Positions 47,158 through 57,047 of a DNA stretch of 64,000 nucleotides are shown here, piece by piece. The translations under genes and the position numbers were made by a program. The notes under the pieces were generated by a model that ran no database searches, was not told the origin of the DNA, and saw only the letters and a list, made by a program, of their open reading frames with translations. Source of the DNA: Eopsaltria australis (taxonomy: Eukaryota; Chordata; Aves; Passeriformes; Petroicidae); contig JAVTVJ010001741.1 in assembly GCA_034509425.1 (NCBI GenBank), positions 1-64,000 of the forward strand, written 5' to 3'. How positions within the stretch are numbered: the first letter of the stretch is position 1; every line of letters begins with the position of its first letter.

Positions 47158-47172
47158 TCTCACCCTTTTTCC
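47158..47172 (-). other. Polypurine tract of outer provirus
   Basis: The minus strand reads GGAAAAAGGGTGAGA directly before the LTR TGTCGCC, as expected for the plus-strand primer of reverse transcription. Confidence 0.7.
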
Positions 47173-47213
47173 TTAAAAAAAAAGAAAAAATGAAAAAGAA
47201 AAATGAACAATGT

Positions 47214-48172
47214 TCATCCTATGTTTGTGGAAGGACCATCGGAGTGAACACTCTCTTCATCTGAGTTATCACTCGATGTTCCACCCACTTGATCACTTTC
47301 ATTCTGGTCACGGCTTCTACCCTGCTTGTTGGCCGGAATTTTCCTCTGTGGTCGCAGGTCAGGACGGACACACCTTGCAGGTACCCAGTGTGCCCCAGTA
47401 TCTGTGGATACACAAGCATACCCGCGCCCCGACGCGATAAGATCGTAAGGACCTTCCCATTGTTTGGTGACTAAATTCCTCACTCGAACCTTCGCTCGAG
47501 GCTGCTGTGCCCCACCCAAAGCCTGCAACGAGAGATGGTGGTTCAAAATGACAGGATTATTGGAGTTCTGCGGTACCGTAAGGCGATTAATGGTATACAA
47601 AGCTTTTGCCAACCGACTGTGTGGGGTTTCACCCTGCATTCCCCGTTTTTGTTCTTGAAGCACCTGCTTCAGAGTGCCATGAGCACGTTCTACAATAGCT
47701 TGCCTAGTCGGAGAATGAGGAATACCAAACTTGTGTGACACACCCCACAGCTGCAGGAACTGCCTCACCTCTTTCGAGACGTAAGCAGGACCATTGTCGG
47801 TCTTCACGGTAGAAGGTATGCCTAGAACGGCAAAGGCCTGCCTCCAGTGGGCAATGACATCGCGGCCCTTCTCTCCAGTGTGAGCGCAAGCCCACGTGGC
47901 AAAGGAGAAGGCGTCCACCGTGACATGCACATACTTGAGCTGGCCAAATTCAGCAACTTGGGTTACATCAGTCTGCCAAATCTCCAAGGCCCTAAGGCCC
48001 CTGGGGTTTACCCCTGCTGGCAAAGGCCCTGCCAATGCATGACAGTCGTCACACGACTCGACAATGTGACGGGCCTCAGTTTGCGTCAACTGAAACTGCT
48101 TCAGCAGCGTATGTGCGTTCTGATGGAAAAAAACATGCGATGCCTTGGCCTGTGCGAGTGTATCAGGCTGAG
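47214..48172 (-). pseudogene. Integrase of outer provirus, open frame but cut off from pol
   Basis: The open frame runs from the insertion point of the nested provirus to a stop at 47214. It has the HHCC zinc-binding domain ('HVFFHQNAHTLLKQF' and 'CDDCHAL'), the core with D ('EIWQTDVTQVAEFG'), D ('STVKTDNGPAYVS') and E ('RQAIVERAHGTLKQ'), and a C-terminal domain with 'WEGPYDLIASGRGYACV'. All three catalytic residues are present. Codons past 48172 belong to the LTR of the nested element, which severed integrase from RNase H. Integrase would join viral DNA ends to host DNA. Confidence 0.85.
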
Positions 48173-48178
48173 GTGCTA

Positions 48179-48828
48179 TGTGGCAGTTGTCAATATAGAA
48201 ATGAGACCTAGGGGCTTGAGGACTTCCTGGTAGATTGGTCCATCGGGGAGTCGCCCCCCTGCTATAAAAACATCCATGGTTTAGCCTGGTTGTAGTCACA
48301 CCCCAGTTAACACCCAAAGTTGACACCCCTTGTTCCTATTGAATATGTTATTTGTCTATCACAAAGGTGATTGACAGGTTGTTCTGGAAAGTTCTCTGTA
48401 CCCCTGTTTATGATTTGTTTTTATCCCCAAACCACTCCCCTGTTTCTATATTATTTGCTGCTGTTGAAAGCTCCCGCCTTAATCCCACCCCAAGCCTTTA
48501 CCCTGATTGGTTGTTTATTGTACTACATAAGTTGCTGTCGAGAGCTAGTCGGGGCTCTTTTGACTTTGGGGTTCCAGGGAATAAACTTCTCTGTTGCCTG
48601 AAGCTTAGAGTCGCTCCTGCCTTTGTGATTCCTCCTGAATCAAACCCAAGACGACCCTCCACACCTTCCTCCCTGTGTGGAATCCTCGGGGTTCCCTCGG
48701 CTCTCATCCTAACGGACAGGGGGTTGAGGTAGCACAGTGGTGAGGAAGGCAACCACCGAGCAGAGGCACCGTGCCTGGGATCGGAGGACGAGTAGGTATT
48801 ACACTGAAAAATAATATAAAACCTTACA
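48179..48828 (+). repeat. 5' LTR of nested provirus
   Basis: tgtggcag to cttaca, 650 bp. It has an inverted CCAAT box (gattgg near 48505), a TATA-like ctacataagt at 48523-48532 and aataaa at 48580-48585. A second TATA-like ctataaaaac lies early in U3 near 48261. Confidence 0.95.
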
Positions 48829-48830
48829 GT

Positions 48831-48848
48831 TGGCGCCCAACGTGAGTG
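48831..48848 (+). other. Primer-binding site of nested provirus
   Basis: tggcgcccaacgtgagtg begins two bases after the LTR; TGGCGCCC is the pattern of class II elements primed by a lysine-type tRNA, though the later bases differ from the classic lysine site. Confidence 0.8.
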
Positions 48849-49202
48849 GTTCCTGGAGGAATCACGAAAGACAGCTCGCTACCAGCAGCGAAGACGCCGT
48901 TGCGGGCCACTCCCTGCGGAGCTGCCTTTCGTTTAAGAAAGCAGCTTCTGCAGGTCGAGCTGCGACCCCCGGCTCCGGGAGCAGGAAAGCAGCTCACTCC
49001 ACAAAGGCCCCCCCATTTCTTTGGATTTCTTTTGGCGGTTTGCCCTCGACAAGAGAGGGGACCCTCGAGAAGAGAGGGGAATTTGAAGAAGCCGGCGAAA
49101 AAGAATTCGGAGAAGAATTCGCAGAGCAAGTGAGTGCTTGGACTTTGTTCCGCCGCGTTTTTTTTTAAGTTTAAGGTGGGGGAGTTTTCTTCTATAGTAA
49201 GG
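48849..49202 (+). other. Leader of nested provirus
   Basis: A 350-bp GC-rich leader between the primer-binding site and the gag ATG, where the packaging signal and a splice donor for env RNA should lie. A gcagagcaagtgagtg donor-like site is seen near 49124-49133. Confidence 0.55.
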
Positions 49203-51401
49203 ATGGGCAACCACCTTGCTAAGAGGGAAAAGGAGCTTTCATTTTTTTATTATGGTTTAAAAGTTCAGTTAGTTACTTCAGGGGAAAAATTTGACAAAAA
49301 GTTATTACGGAAATTTGTAAAGTGGGTAGTCGAAAATGTTTCTTTTGAAGCACCAAAAGAGGTTTTTACTTTAGAATTTTGGGATCGTGTAGGATTTAAA
49401 CTAAACTAATGTGACAGCGAAGGGCGATTTGCAGTTCAGAAATTTTTCGGGTTACAAATCGCGATTTATCGAGTTTTATCTAACAACGGGGAGAAGAGCT
49501 CTGGTTTAGATAAAGCTGTTCCCCCTTCTCCGAAAAGTGAACCTAATGCCACTAACCCGATCCCTCTTCCCTCCGGTGTGGAAAACGGCAGGATACCCCT
49601 CATTAGCGAGCAGCGTGAGGGAGAAATCCGGAGCCACAGAAGCTCCTATTCTGTTCGTGATCCCACCGACCCCTTCTGTCCTGGGACGGATCCACCCAAG
49701 ACAGATCCCACCCAAGCCCTTATTCCTTTCCCTCCGTCCCCAGTTGCACCGGTTGTGTGTCCCTCCCCACGTTATAATAGTTTAATAGAATTTAAACCCG
49801 CGCCATCGGGGAACGGCGGTGGGGGAATTCTTACTGCGCCATCGGGAGATGGCGGCGGGGGAATTCTTACTGTGCCATCGGGAGATGGCGGCGGGGGAAT
49901 TCTTACTGCGCCATCGGGAAATGGCGGCGGGGGAATTCTTACTGCGCCATCGGGAGATGGCGGCAGGGGAATTTTCACTGCGCCACGGTATACCGTTGAA
50001 TTAGTTTTGCCGCAATGCGGAATTCAGGGCGCATGCGCGGGAGATCGCGGCGGGAACCCCCTAACCCCCTTCCCTAGCCCTACCCCCTTGGCGTCAATTG
50101 GTCACGCGTCAGTCCCACCCTCTGCGGCCGGCGATGTCAATCCTACGGGTCCCCTCCCTCCTTCCCAGCTCCACCCCCCAACACCCTCCACCCCTGCCGT
50201 CGCGCACCCCGCCCACCTCCCTGTCTCCTCCCCTGGGAACCCCGCCCCCCTTCCACTTTCCCACGCCCAGGCTTTCGGTTCCCACGGGTCTACACCGGAA
50301 GGGGGTGTGCCTGAAGCCTATAGCCAACAATCCTCGGCAGCAGCCTTGCCCACACCCATTGTAGCACCAGTGACATACAATAGGACAGGTGCCAATCTCA
50401 GATGGGAGCCTCTCCCACAACAAACGATAAAAGAAATCTGTAAAGCCTCAAAAGAATTTGGAAGAGATTCAGCATATTTTAAAGGACTTATAAATGCAAC
50501 CTTTAAAACATCTGTCTTAGTACCTGATGACATCAAAACGCTGATGTCAAGTCTTTTAGTTGAGAGTCACTACTGGAGATGGGACAAAAGATGGAGAAGA
50601 GAATTAACAAAGTTGCTTGAATCATATAAAGGTGACCCAAATAAAGCCAATATTACTATAGACCATCTTGTGGGGGAGGGGAATCAATCCAAACCTCGTG
50701 ACCAAGCAAATAACATTCCAGAGGAAATACTAAGGGATGTACAGTTAGCAGCAAAAACCGTTTTGTTCACCATGTCTATTGACATGGGGCCTCCAGTTAG
50801 TTACACAACGATCCGGCAAGGCCCGGATGAGAATTTCACAGCCTTTGTGGATCGCCTCAGGGAGGCGATGAGTAAAGCTATCAGCAATCCAGTGATGCTG
50901 AGAGAAATGCTAACTGAATTAGCTAAAGAAAATGCGAATGAACAGTGTAAACGAGTTATTGAGATGTTTCCCATTGACCCCCCACCAACGATTGAGCAAA
51001 TTACAGAAAAGTGTGCAGAAATTAAACCACGTGTACCAGGGAATGAATCAAAAATGTGTGGACATAAATGTAAAGTGACATATCCAGTAGAAACTCAATA
51101 TACTAAGGAGACATCAAAGACAAATGCAGGTCAACAAGAACAAAAGTGTTTCAATTGTAATGGAACTGGACATTTTGTAAAGGACTGTAAAAAACCAAAA
51201 CTAAATAAGAATAAGACTCAAGCTAACAATTCTGCCAAGTCTTTCCCACCAGCACCACAACCGCAAGCGCCACCAAATCCTCCGCCGTGGGGATGGTACC
51301 CACCAACGATGCCATGGTGGATCCCGCAAACACCATCACCCTACTGGTCGGGAAACCAGGATGGGAGCGCGAAGCAGCCTCGCGCTCCTTCAACAAATTA
51401 A
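49203..51401 (+). pseudogene. gag of nested provirus, one in-frame stop
   Basis: The frame starts with ATG-GGC (M-G, a myristoylation-type start) at 49203, has a TAA at codon 69 (49407-49409), and is otherwise open to 51401. The first 68 codons are matrix. A glycine-rich region at codons about 200-259 consists of five 36-bp repeats. Then comes a long proline-rich segment, a capsid from about 50395 ('NLRWEPLPQQTIKEIC') with the major homology region 'IRQGPDENFTAFVDRLREAM', and one CCHC zinc knuckle (51147-51188). A tail rich in P and W follows. Gag would build the particle. The lone stop could be a real mutation or an assembly error. Confidence 0.85.
49800..49979 (+). repeat. Five tandem copies of a 36-bp unit inside gag
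   Basis: Units begin gcgccatcgg at 49800, 49836, 49872, 49908 and 49944; the unit length is a multiple of three, so the frame is kept. Each encodes 12 residues of the type (T/A)PSG(D/N)GGGGIL. The copies differ by only one to five bases. There are no spacers. Confidence 0.95.
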
Positions 51402-51850
51402 GGACTGCTACCTCTGACGACACTACACCATTAGAGCCTAGAAACATCCAACACCAACAGCTTTATCCAGGAGACTCATCGCCTACACCATTTGAGAGAC
51501 TCCAACTGGTGAGTGCGTTTGTTGAACATATAACGCGTGATGACACCCAACGTGTTCCTGCGACAGTTAAAAATCCACCCATGACACCCGTGACTGTATT
51601 AATTATTGGTGACTCCAATAAGAGTCCACCGGGGATCTTTGTGATTCCTGAAGTTAAGACTTACACACCAGGGAAGAACATTGCAGTGACCATACAACCC
51701 AACCACATACCATGGTTTCTTCCAAAAGGTACCTGGCTGGCACAAGCGATTGTGCTGCCCGAGAATATACCTAGAAATGCTCGCACACCGTGTGTGTGGT
51801 GGACAAGTGTTGTGGGAAAAGACAAGCCTGTTTTTCAATGTAGACTGCGA
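51230..51850 (+). pseudogene. dUTPase-like part of pro, degenerate
   Basis: Open in the -1 frame relative to gag. The segment 'TVLIIGDSNKSPPGIFVIPE' to 'LPKGTWLAQAIVLPEN' follows the fold order of a retroviral dUTPase, but the usual catalytic aspartate region (D-S/A-D-Y-T-G) reads 'EVKTYTPGK', so activity is not expected. Compare the better preserved dUTPase motif of the outer provirus (58661-59065). No classic slippery heptamer in the right phase was located in the gag/pro overlap. Confidence 0.55.
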
Positions 51851-52154
51851 AACTGGGCATTCCGAAATAGATCGAGTGGGAATGCTAGATACAGGCGCCG
51901 ACGTCACTGTTATAGCAGAGACAGAATGGCCAGCGGAATGGGGAACAAAACCTTCCCCAGGAAACTTAGTTGGAGTGGGTGGCCAAATTACCCCCAAAAG
52001 GAGCCTCACAATCATCTCCATTGAGGGTCCGGAAGGACGGGTAGCTTGCGTAAAACCCTATATTGTCCCCTCAGGTTTTACGTTATGGGGAAGGGACGCG
52101 ATGGCACAATGGGGTGCGAGACTAGAAATTCCTTTTACACCCCAGAATTTCTAG
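51851..52154 (+). pseudogene. Protease of nested provirus, frame shifted from dUTPase part
   Basis: An aspartic protease with the active site L-D-T-G-A-D-V-T-V (DTG at 51888-51896), flap region 'VGVGGQI' and 'LWGRDAMAQWGARL' near the C-terminus. It lies in the same frame as gag, one base off from the dUTPase part. In this class dUTPase and protease share one pro frame, so a single-base indel near 51830-51850 is inferred. The change to the pol frame after protease is the normal -1 step. Confidence 0.75.
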
Positions 52155-54895
52155 TCGGGGCCACTGCAGCGCGCTCCACCCCACCTATCAAGTGGCTCAC
52201 TGACACGCCGGTGAGGGTGGAGCAGTGGCCCCTCAGAGGAGAGAAGTTGCGCGCCCTAGAAGACCTTGTTGCCGAACAACTGGCTAAGGGTCACATTGTG
52301 CCATCGTCCAGCCCCTGGAACACTCCAGTTTTTGTTATCAAAAAACCAAAAAAGAACGAGAGGCGGCTGCTACAAGATCTAAGAGCAGTGAACAAAGTGA
52401 TGGAGGAAATGGGCCCCCTCCAACCAGGTCTCCCATCACCTGCAATGTTACCGCAGAATTGGCCTCTAGCTATAATAGACATTAAGGACTGCTTTTTAAG
52501 TATTCCTTTGCACCCTGACGACGCGCCGAAATTTGCATTTTCAGTGCCTTCCATAAACCGGGAGGCACCGATGAGACATTATCATTGGCTCGTATTGCCT
52601 CAAGGAATGAAAAATTCCCCAGCAATTTGCAAATGGTATGTCTCGGAGGTGCTCTCCCCGGTTAGGAAAACCTTTCCACAGTCAAAGATTTATCATTATA
52701 TGGACGATGTATTAGTGTGCTCACCTAACCGAGAGACTCTAGACTCTGCCTTAAAGGAGGTTTTCAAGGCCATTGAGGACGTGGGAATGCAAGTACATCC
52801 CGAAAAGATACAGAGGATGCCACCTTGGAAGTACTTGGGAATGAAGATCCAGGAGACAACGGTAACACCGCAGTTGCTGAAGTTAGAGCAGCATCCGTCA
52901 ACTTTGCGCGAACTTCATCAACTGTGTGGATCGATAAACTGGATCAGGCCGCTCCTCGGACTGAAAACTTCAGAGTTGTCACCTTTATTTGAGCTGCTAT
53001 GAGGAGGACAAGCCCTAGACGCCCCAATAGCCATGACACCAGAGGCCGAACAAGTCATCAAGAAGGTAATGTTTACGATCTCCACAAAACACGCACACAG
53101 AATTAACCCGATTCTCCCGTACCGATTTATGGTACTGGGAAAGACACCAAGGTATTATGGTCTCATTTTTCAGTGGGACGAGGGGGTCAAGGAGTCGCTC
53201 CTAATCGTGGAGTGGATTTTCTTGCCGCACACATCGTCCAAGACAATAACAAGGCCACAGGAATTGGTGGCCGAGCTGATCATTAAGGCTCGGCACCGGC
53301 TCCGTGTACTAGCAGGATGTGATTTTGCGTACATCCAAGGTCCTTGGAAGCAGAATAGTTTTGAAGAAGTGCTCCAAGAAAGTGAGGACCTCCAGCTTGC
53401 CCTCGAAAATTACTCAGGCCAAATTGGCAACCAAAAGCTAAACCACCAATTGTTCAATACTGAGTTTAAATTGGCTCCTGATGTGGCTCAAAGTAAAACA
53501 CCAATTAAGAATGCTCTAACAGTTTTTACAGATGGCTCTGGCTCTTCTCATAAGTCGGTGTTGACTTGGAGAGATCCAGAGACCCTCCAGTGGGACGAAG
53601 AAGTTCAGATAGTTGAGGGTTCCCCTCTAATAGCTGAACTAGCTGCTGTAGTTAGAGTGTTTGAGAGGTTTGAGGAACTGCCACTCAACCTCGTAACTGA
53701 TTCGGCATATGTGGCAGGAGTAGTTTCTAGAGCAGAGCATTCCTTACTGAGAGAGGTCCCAAATCAAAAATTATTTGGCTTGCTTGCGCGGCTCGTAATG
53801 TTATTGTCCCACCGCCAGCATCAATATTTTGTGATGCACGTAAGATCACATTCTGGCTTGCCAGGTTTTATATCTGAAGGCAATGCGAGAGCCGATGCTC
53901 TGGCGATGCCTGTGATGAAGTGTACCGTACCTGACACATTCGCACAGGCTCGCCTTAGACATCAATTCTTTCACCAGAATGCGCCAGCACTCCGTAGGAT
54001 GTTTCACCTATCCTTGGAGCAAGCTAAGGCAATAGTGGCCACATGTCCATCATGTCAATCCTATCAAATACCTACATTCAACGCAGGAGTCAACCCGAGG
54101 GGGTTGAACTCCAATGAGATTTGGCAATCAGATGTCACCCATTTTACACCTTTCGGGAAGTTGAAATATATACACGTGTCAGTAGACACATTTTCAGGCG
54201 CTCTCTTCGCCTCGGCTCAAGCCGGAGAGAAGGCGAGAGATGCCAAAAAACATTTTACTATGGCATTTGCAGTTTTGGGAATTCCAAAACAGATTAAAAC
54301 AGACAACGGACCGGCGTATGTATCTGCCTCCTTGCGTCAGTTTTTTCAAAACTGGGGAGTAGAACATACGACCGGAATTCCACATTTTCCGTCGGGACAA
54401 GCATTAGTTGAGAGGAAACATCAAGATATTAAACGCATCCTTACACAGCAGCGGGGAGAGGCAGGAGAGAAGTCGCCCGTTGAGCGCCTCTGCAAGGCTC
54501 TGTTTACGTTAAATTTTTTAAATTGCTCTGATAGTGAGCCAACTCCCCCCGTCTTCCGGCATTTCATGAATTCGACAAATTCCAAGTTGACAGAAAGACC
54601 GCCGGTGCTGTTTAAGGATCCGCAGAGTCATCAAATTTTAGGTCCCGCACCGTTAATCGTCTGGGGGAGGGGGTATGCATGTGTCTCCACCCCAGGCGGT
54701 CCGCGGTGGATTCCGGCAAAAAATGTGAAGCCGTATGTGGAGGATCGTGGGAAAGACAAGGATAAGAGCGACAACAATCCATCAGTCGCATGGAAAAGAA
54801 GAAAAAGGAGAAATGGAAAGGCAAAGGACTTACCTGATATGACGTGTACCGATCAGCGACCAGCGAATACCAGACAGAGAAGCCATAGTTTATGA
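52155..54895 (+). pseudogene. pol of nested provirus, one in-frame stop
   Basis: RT fingers and palm ('WNTPVFVIKKP', 'LLQDLRAVNKVM', 'IDIKDCFLSIPL'), catalytic YMDD at 52697-52708, and thumb up to a TGA at 53000-53002. The same frame then continues to 54895 with the connection domain, RNase H ('TVFTDGSGSS', 'IAELAAVV', 'NLVTDSAYVAGVV') and integrase. Integrase has HHCC ('HQFFHQNAPAL', 'CPSCQ'), the triad D ('IWQSDVTHF'), D ('IKTDNGPAYV') and E ('QALVERKHQDIK'), and a basic C-terminal tail. Class II type. Apart from the one stop all catalytic residues look present. Confidence 0.9.
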
Positions 54896-55033
54896 TTAAC
54901 CCCTCTACGACACTCCCTCTACGACTACCCTGTGTTCCAACCCCATATCCCTTCACTTACCTTATTCTCCTTGTTTATATCCCAACCTAACAGTCCCGTA
55001 ATAACCCTATCCCACCTTGTATCCTAATTTCAG

Positions 55034-55050
55034 TAAAAGAAAAGGGGGAG
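55034..55050 (+). other. Internal polypurine-tract copy between pol and env
   Basis: taaaagaaaagggggag, identical over 17 bases to the sequence that precedes the 3' LTR at 56374-56390. It lies about 140 bp after pol and about 100 bp before the env ATG. Confidence 0.85.
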
Positions 55051-55147
55051 GCGGAGAGGAGTTGAAAAGAATCAGAAAATTGAAAAATTGTTTTGGTTTG
55101 ATTCAAAAGTTATTCATGTTTGTTTTGATATTAGATTTAAAGGATCC

Positions 55148-56497
55148 ATGACAATGAAAAACACGGGAGTCATCATGGCCCTGATGTGGGTGATGCTGAA
55201 CGTCCTGCCCCGAATCGAAGGATGGCTTGTACAACAGCCACAAGAGAATATCTGGATCACGTTAGCCAAAGCCCTAAACCCAGACAGCATGTGTTTGAGT
55301 ATGGGTGCAACTTCAGATCCCATGTCGACCTGCCTAGTAGGTATCCCCCTGCGAATGAATGACACCTCCTTCGCAGGTAAAAGGCCCGAACCTGTTGACA
55401 ACTGGGATGCGTGGATGAGGACCCGTCCCCATGCACCAGAGGAGCCCCAAGAATTGGCACTGTTGGGGTCCTCCAAAGCTGACTTTTGTATCAATTTTGA
55501 CTACTTCCCTAAGTGGGAAGATGCTAAAATATTTGGAGGATATGATAAAATTCCATACCAGGATGTGCATCCCCTAAAAAGATCAGTGTACAGTCTTGAA
55601 AATTGGTGTAACTATACCACGAGATCTGTCCTCAAACGGTCCAAGTCCACGCCCGTCCCGACGACTCTCCCCTCCGGCGTATTCTTAATCTGTGGAGATA
55701 GAGTCTGGGCTGGGATACCGTCCCGTCTTTCAGGTGGGCCATGCACGTTGGGCCAACTCACCCTCATGACCCCCAACAAGACCCAAGTTCTTGAATGGAG
55801 AAAATTCTATAATCTGACCCGTCAAAAAAGATCACTCAGAATTTCGGACGAAAGTTGCAATTCGGCTGTTGAACATTGGAGTTTTTCAAAGAGGGTGGCT
55901 GCCTCTATATTCGTGCCCTGGGTGGCGGCAGCTAAGGCCTTGGGGGAATTAGGCCATTTAGAGTGTTGGCTTGGCAGACAAGCCAACCTCACGTCCTGGG
56001 CATTGACCCAGCTGCTGGAAGATAAGGACACTACTAGGCACGCCACCCTGCAGAACAGGGCGGCGATTGACTTTCTCCTTCTCGCACACGGGCACGGGTG
56101 TGAGGACTTTGAAGGGATGTGTTGTATGAACTTATCATCCCATTCAAAAAGCATCCATGCAACGCTACAAGAACTGCAAGGACAATTCACTCAACTAAGG
56201 ACTGAAAGTAAAGACTGGTTGGACCATCTAATGAGTGACTGGGGCATTTCAAAATGGGGCATGGACTTGTTGAAATCTATTTTATGGATCCTAATCATCA
56301 TCGTTATCGTGTTAAGTATGTTTGTTTGCTTAAAAAATATTCTAGTATCGTTAGTACAACGGGCTTTTTTAAATAAAAGAAAAGGGGGAGATGTGGCAGT
56401 TGTCAATCTAGAAACGAGACCTAGGGGCTTGAGGACTTCCTGGTGGATTGGTCCATCGGGGAGTCGCCCCCCTGCTATAAAAACATCCATGGTTTAG
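55148..56497 (+). CDS. env of nested provirus, intact 449-codon frame
   Basis: Retroviral envelope glycoprotein, which would mediate receptor binding and membrane fusion. The frame has no stop from the ATG at 55148 to TAG at 56495-56497. It has an N-terminal hydrophobic signal region (about residues 7-20), several N-X-S/T sites, and a furin-type site R-Q-K-R (55820-55831, residues 225-228). The transmembrane unit has a hydrophobic segment after the cleavage site, the helix 'LQNRAAIDFLLL', a C-X6-C-C loop (56099-56125) and a membrane helix at about 56278-56331. The transmembrane unit is alpharetrovirus-like while pol is beta-like. The surface unit (about 228 residues) is shorter than usual for that group. 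The last 35 codons are encoded by the 3' LTR. An upstream in-frame extension to 55088 is possible but less likely. Confidence 0.85.
   Translation: MTMKNTGVIMALMWVMLNVLPRIEGWLVQQPQENIWITLAKALNPDSMCLSMGATSDPMSTCLVGIPLRMNDTSFAGKRPEPVDNWDAWMRTRPHAPEEPQELALLGSSKADFCINFDYFPKWEDAKIFGGYDKIPYQDVHPLKRSVYSLENWCNYTTRSVLKRSKSTPVPTTLPSGVFLICGDRVWAGIPSRLSGGPCTLGQLTLMTPNKTQVLEWRKFYNLTRQKRSLRISDESCNSAVEHWSFSKRVAASIFVPWVAAAKALGELGHLECWLGRQANLTSWALTQLLEDKDTTRHATLQNRAAIDFLLLAHGHGCEDFEGMCCMNLSSHSKSIHATLQELQGQFTQLRTESKDWLDHLMSDWGISKWGMDLLKSILWILIIIVIVLSMFVCLKNILVSLVQRAFLNKRKGGDVAVVNLETRPRGLRTSWWIGPSGSRPPAIKTSMV
56376..56391 (+). other. Polypurine tract of nested provirus
   Basis: aagaaaagggggagat-type purine run directly before the LTR TGTGGC. 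It primes plus-strand synthesis. It is also part of the env coding sequence. Confidence 0.85.
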
Positions 56498-57041
56498 CCT
56501 GGTTGTAGTCACACCCCAGTTAACACCCAAAGTTGACACCCCTTGTTCCTATTGAATATGTTATTTGTCTATCACAAAGGTGATTGAGAGGTTGTTCTGG
56601 AAAGTTCTCTGTACCCCTGTTTATGATTTGTTGTTATCCCCAAACCACTCCCCTGTTTCTATATTATTTGCTGCTGTTGAAAGCTCCCGCCTTAATCCCA
56701 CCCCAAGCCTTTACCCTGATTGGTTGTTTATTGTACTACATTAGTTGCTGTCGAGAGCTAGTCGGGGCTCCTTTGACTTTGGGGTTCCAGGGAATAAACC
56801 TCTCTGTTGCCTGAAGCTTAGAGTCGCTCCTGCCTTTGTGATTCCTCCTGTACCAAACCCAAGACGACCCTCCACGCCTTCCTCCCTGTGTGGAATCCTC
56901 GGGGTTCCCTCGGCTCTCATCCTAACGGACAGGGGGTTGAGGTAGCACAGTGGTGAGGAAGGCAACCACCGAGCAGAGGCACCGTGCCTGGGATCGGAGG
57001 ACGAGTAGGTATTACACTGAAAAATAATATAAAACTTTACA
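56392..57041 (+). repeat. 3' LTR of nested provirus
   Basis: 650 bp, collinear with the 5' LTR, no length difference. The TATA-like region and aataaa (near 56793) are conserved. The aataaa points in the POC1B sense direction. Confidence 0.95.
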
Positions 57042-57047
57042 GTGCTA

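Larger units (their letters stand above)
48173..57047 (+). mobile_element. Nested plus-strand provirus with beta-like pol and alpha-like env
   Basis: A complete provirus in plus orientation with 650-bp LTRs (48179-48828 and 56392-57041) and perfect 6-bp target-site repeats gtgcta (48173-48178 and 57042-57047). It sits in the outer provirus's pol, between RNase H and integrase. Order: 5' LTR, primer-binding site, gag, pro (dUTPase-like and protease), pol, env, polypurine tract, 3' LTR. Gag has one in-frame stop, pro one frameshift, pol one in-frame stop; env is open. About a dozen differences between the LTRs were counted by eye. It lies in the sense direction of POC1B. Confidence 0.95.

Noticed and set aside
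48179..48326. Integrase frame of the outer provirus extended to 370 codons
   Set aside because: Codons beyond 48172 are the antisense of the nested element's LTR and are not integrase.
49772..49978. Minus-strand frame of repeated proline-rich units
   Set aside because: It is the complement of the 36-bp gag repeat and stays open only because the unit is a multiple of three.
49800..49979. Regular direct repeats that might suggest a CRISPR array
   Set aside because: The units are contiguous with no spacers, lie in frame within retroviral gag, and the genome is a vertebrate.
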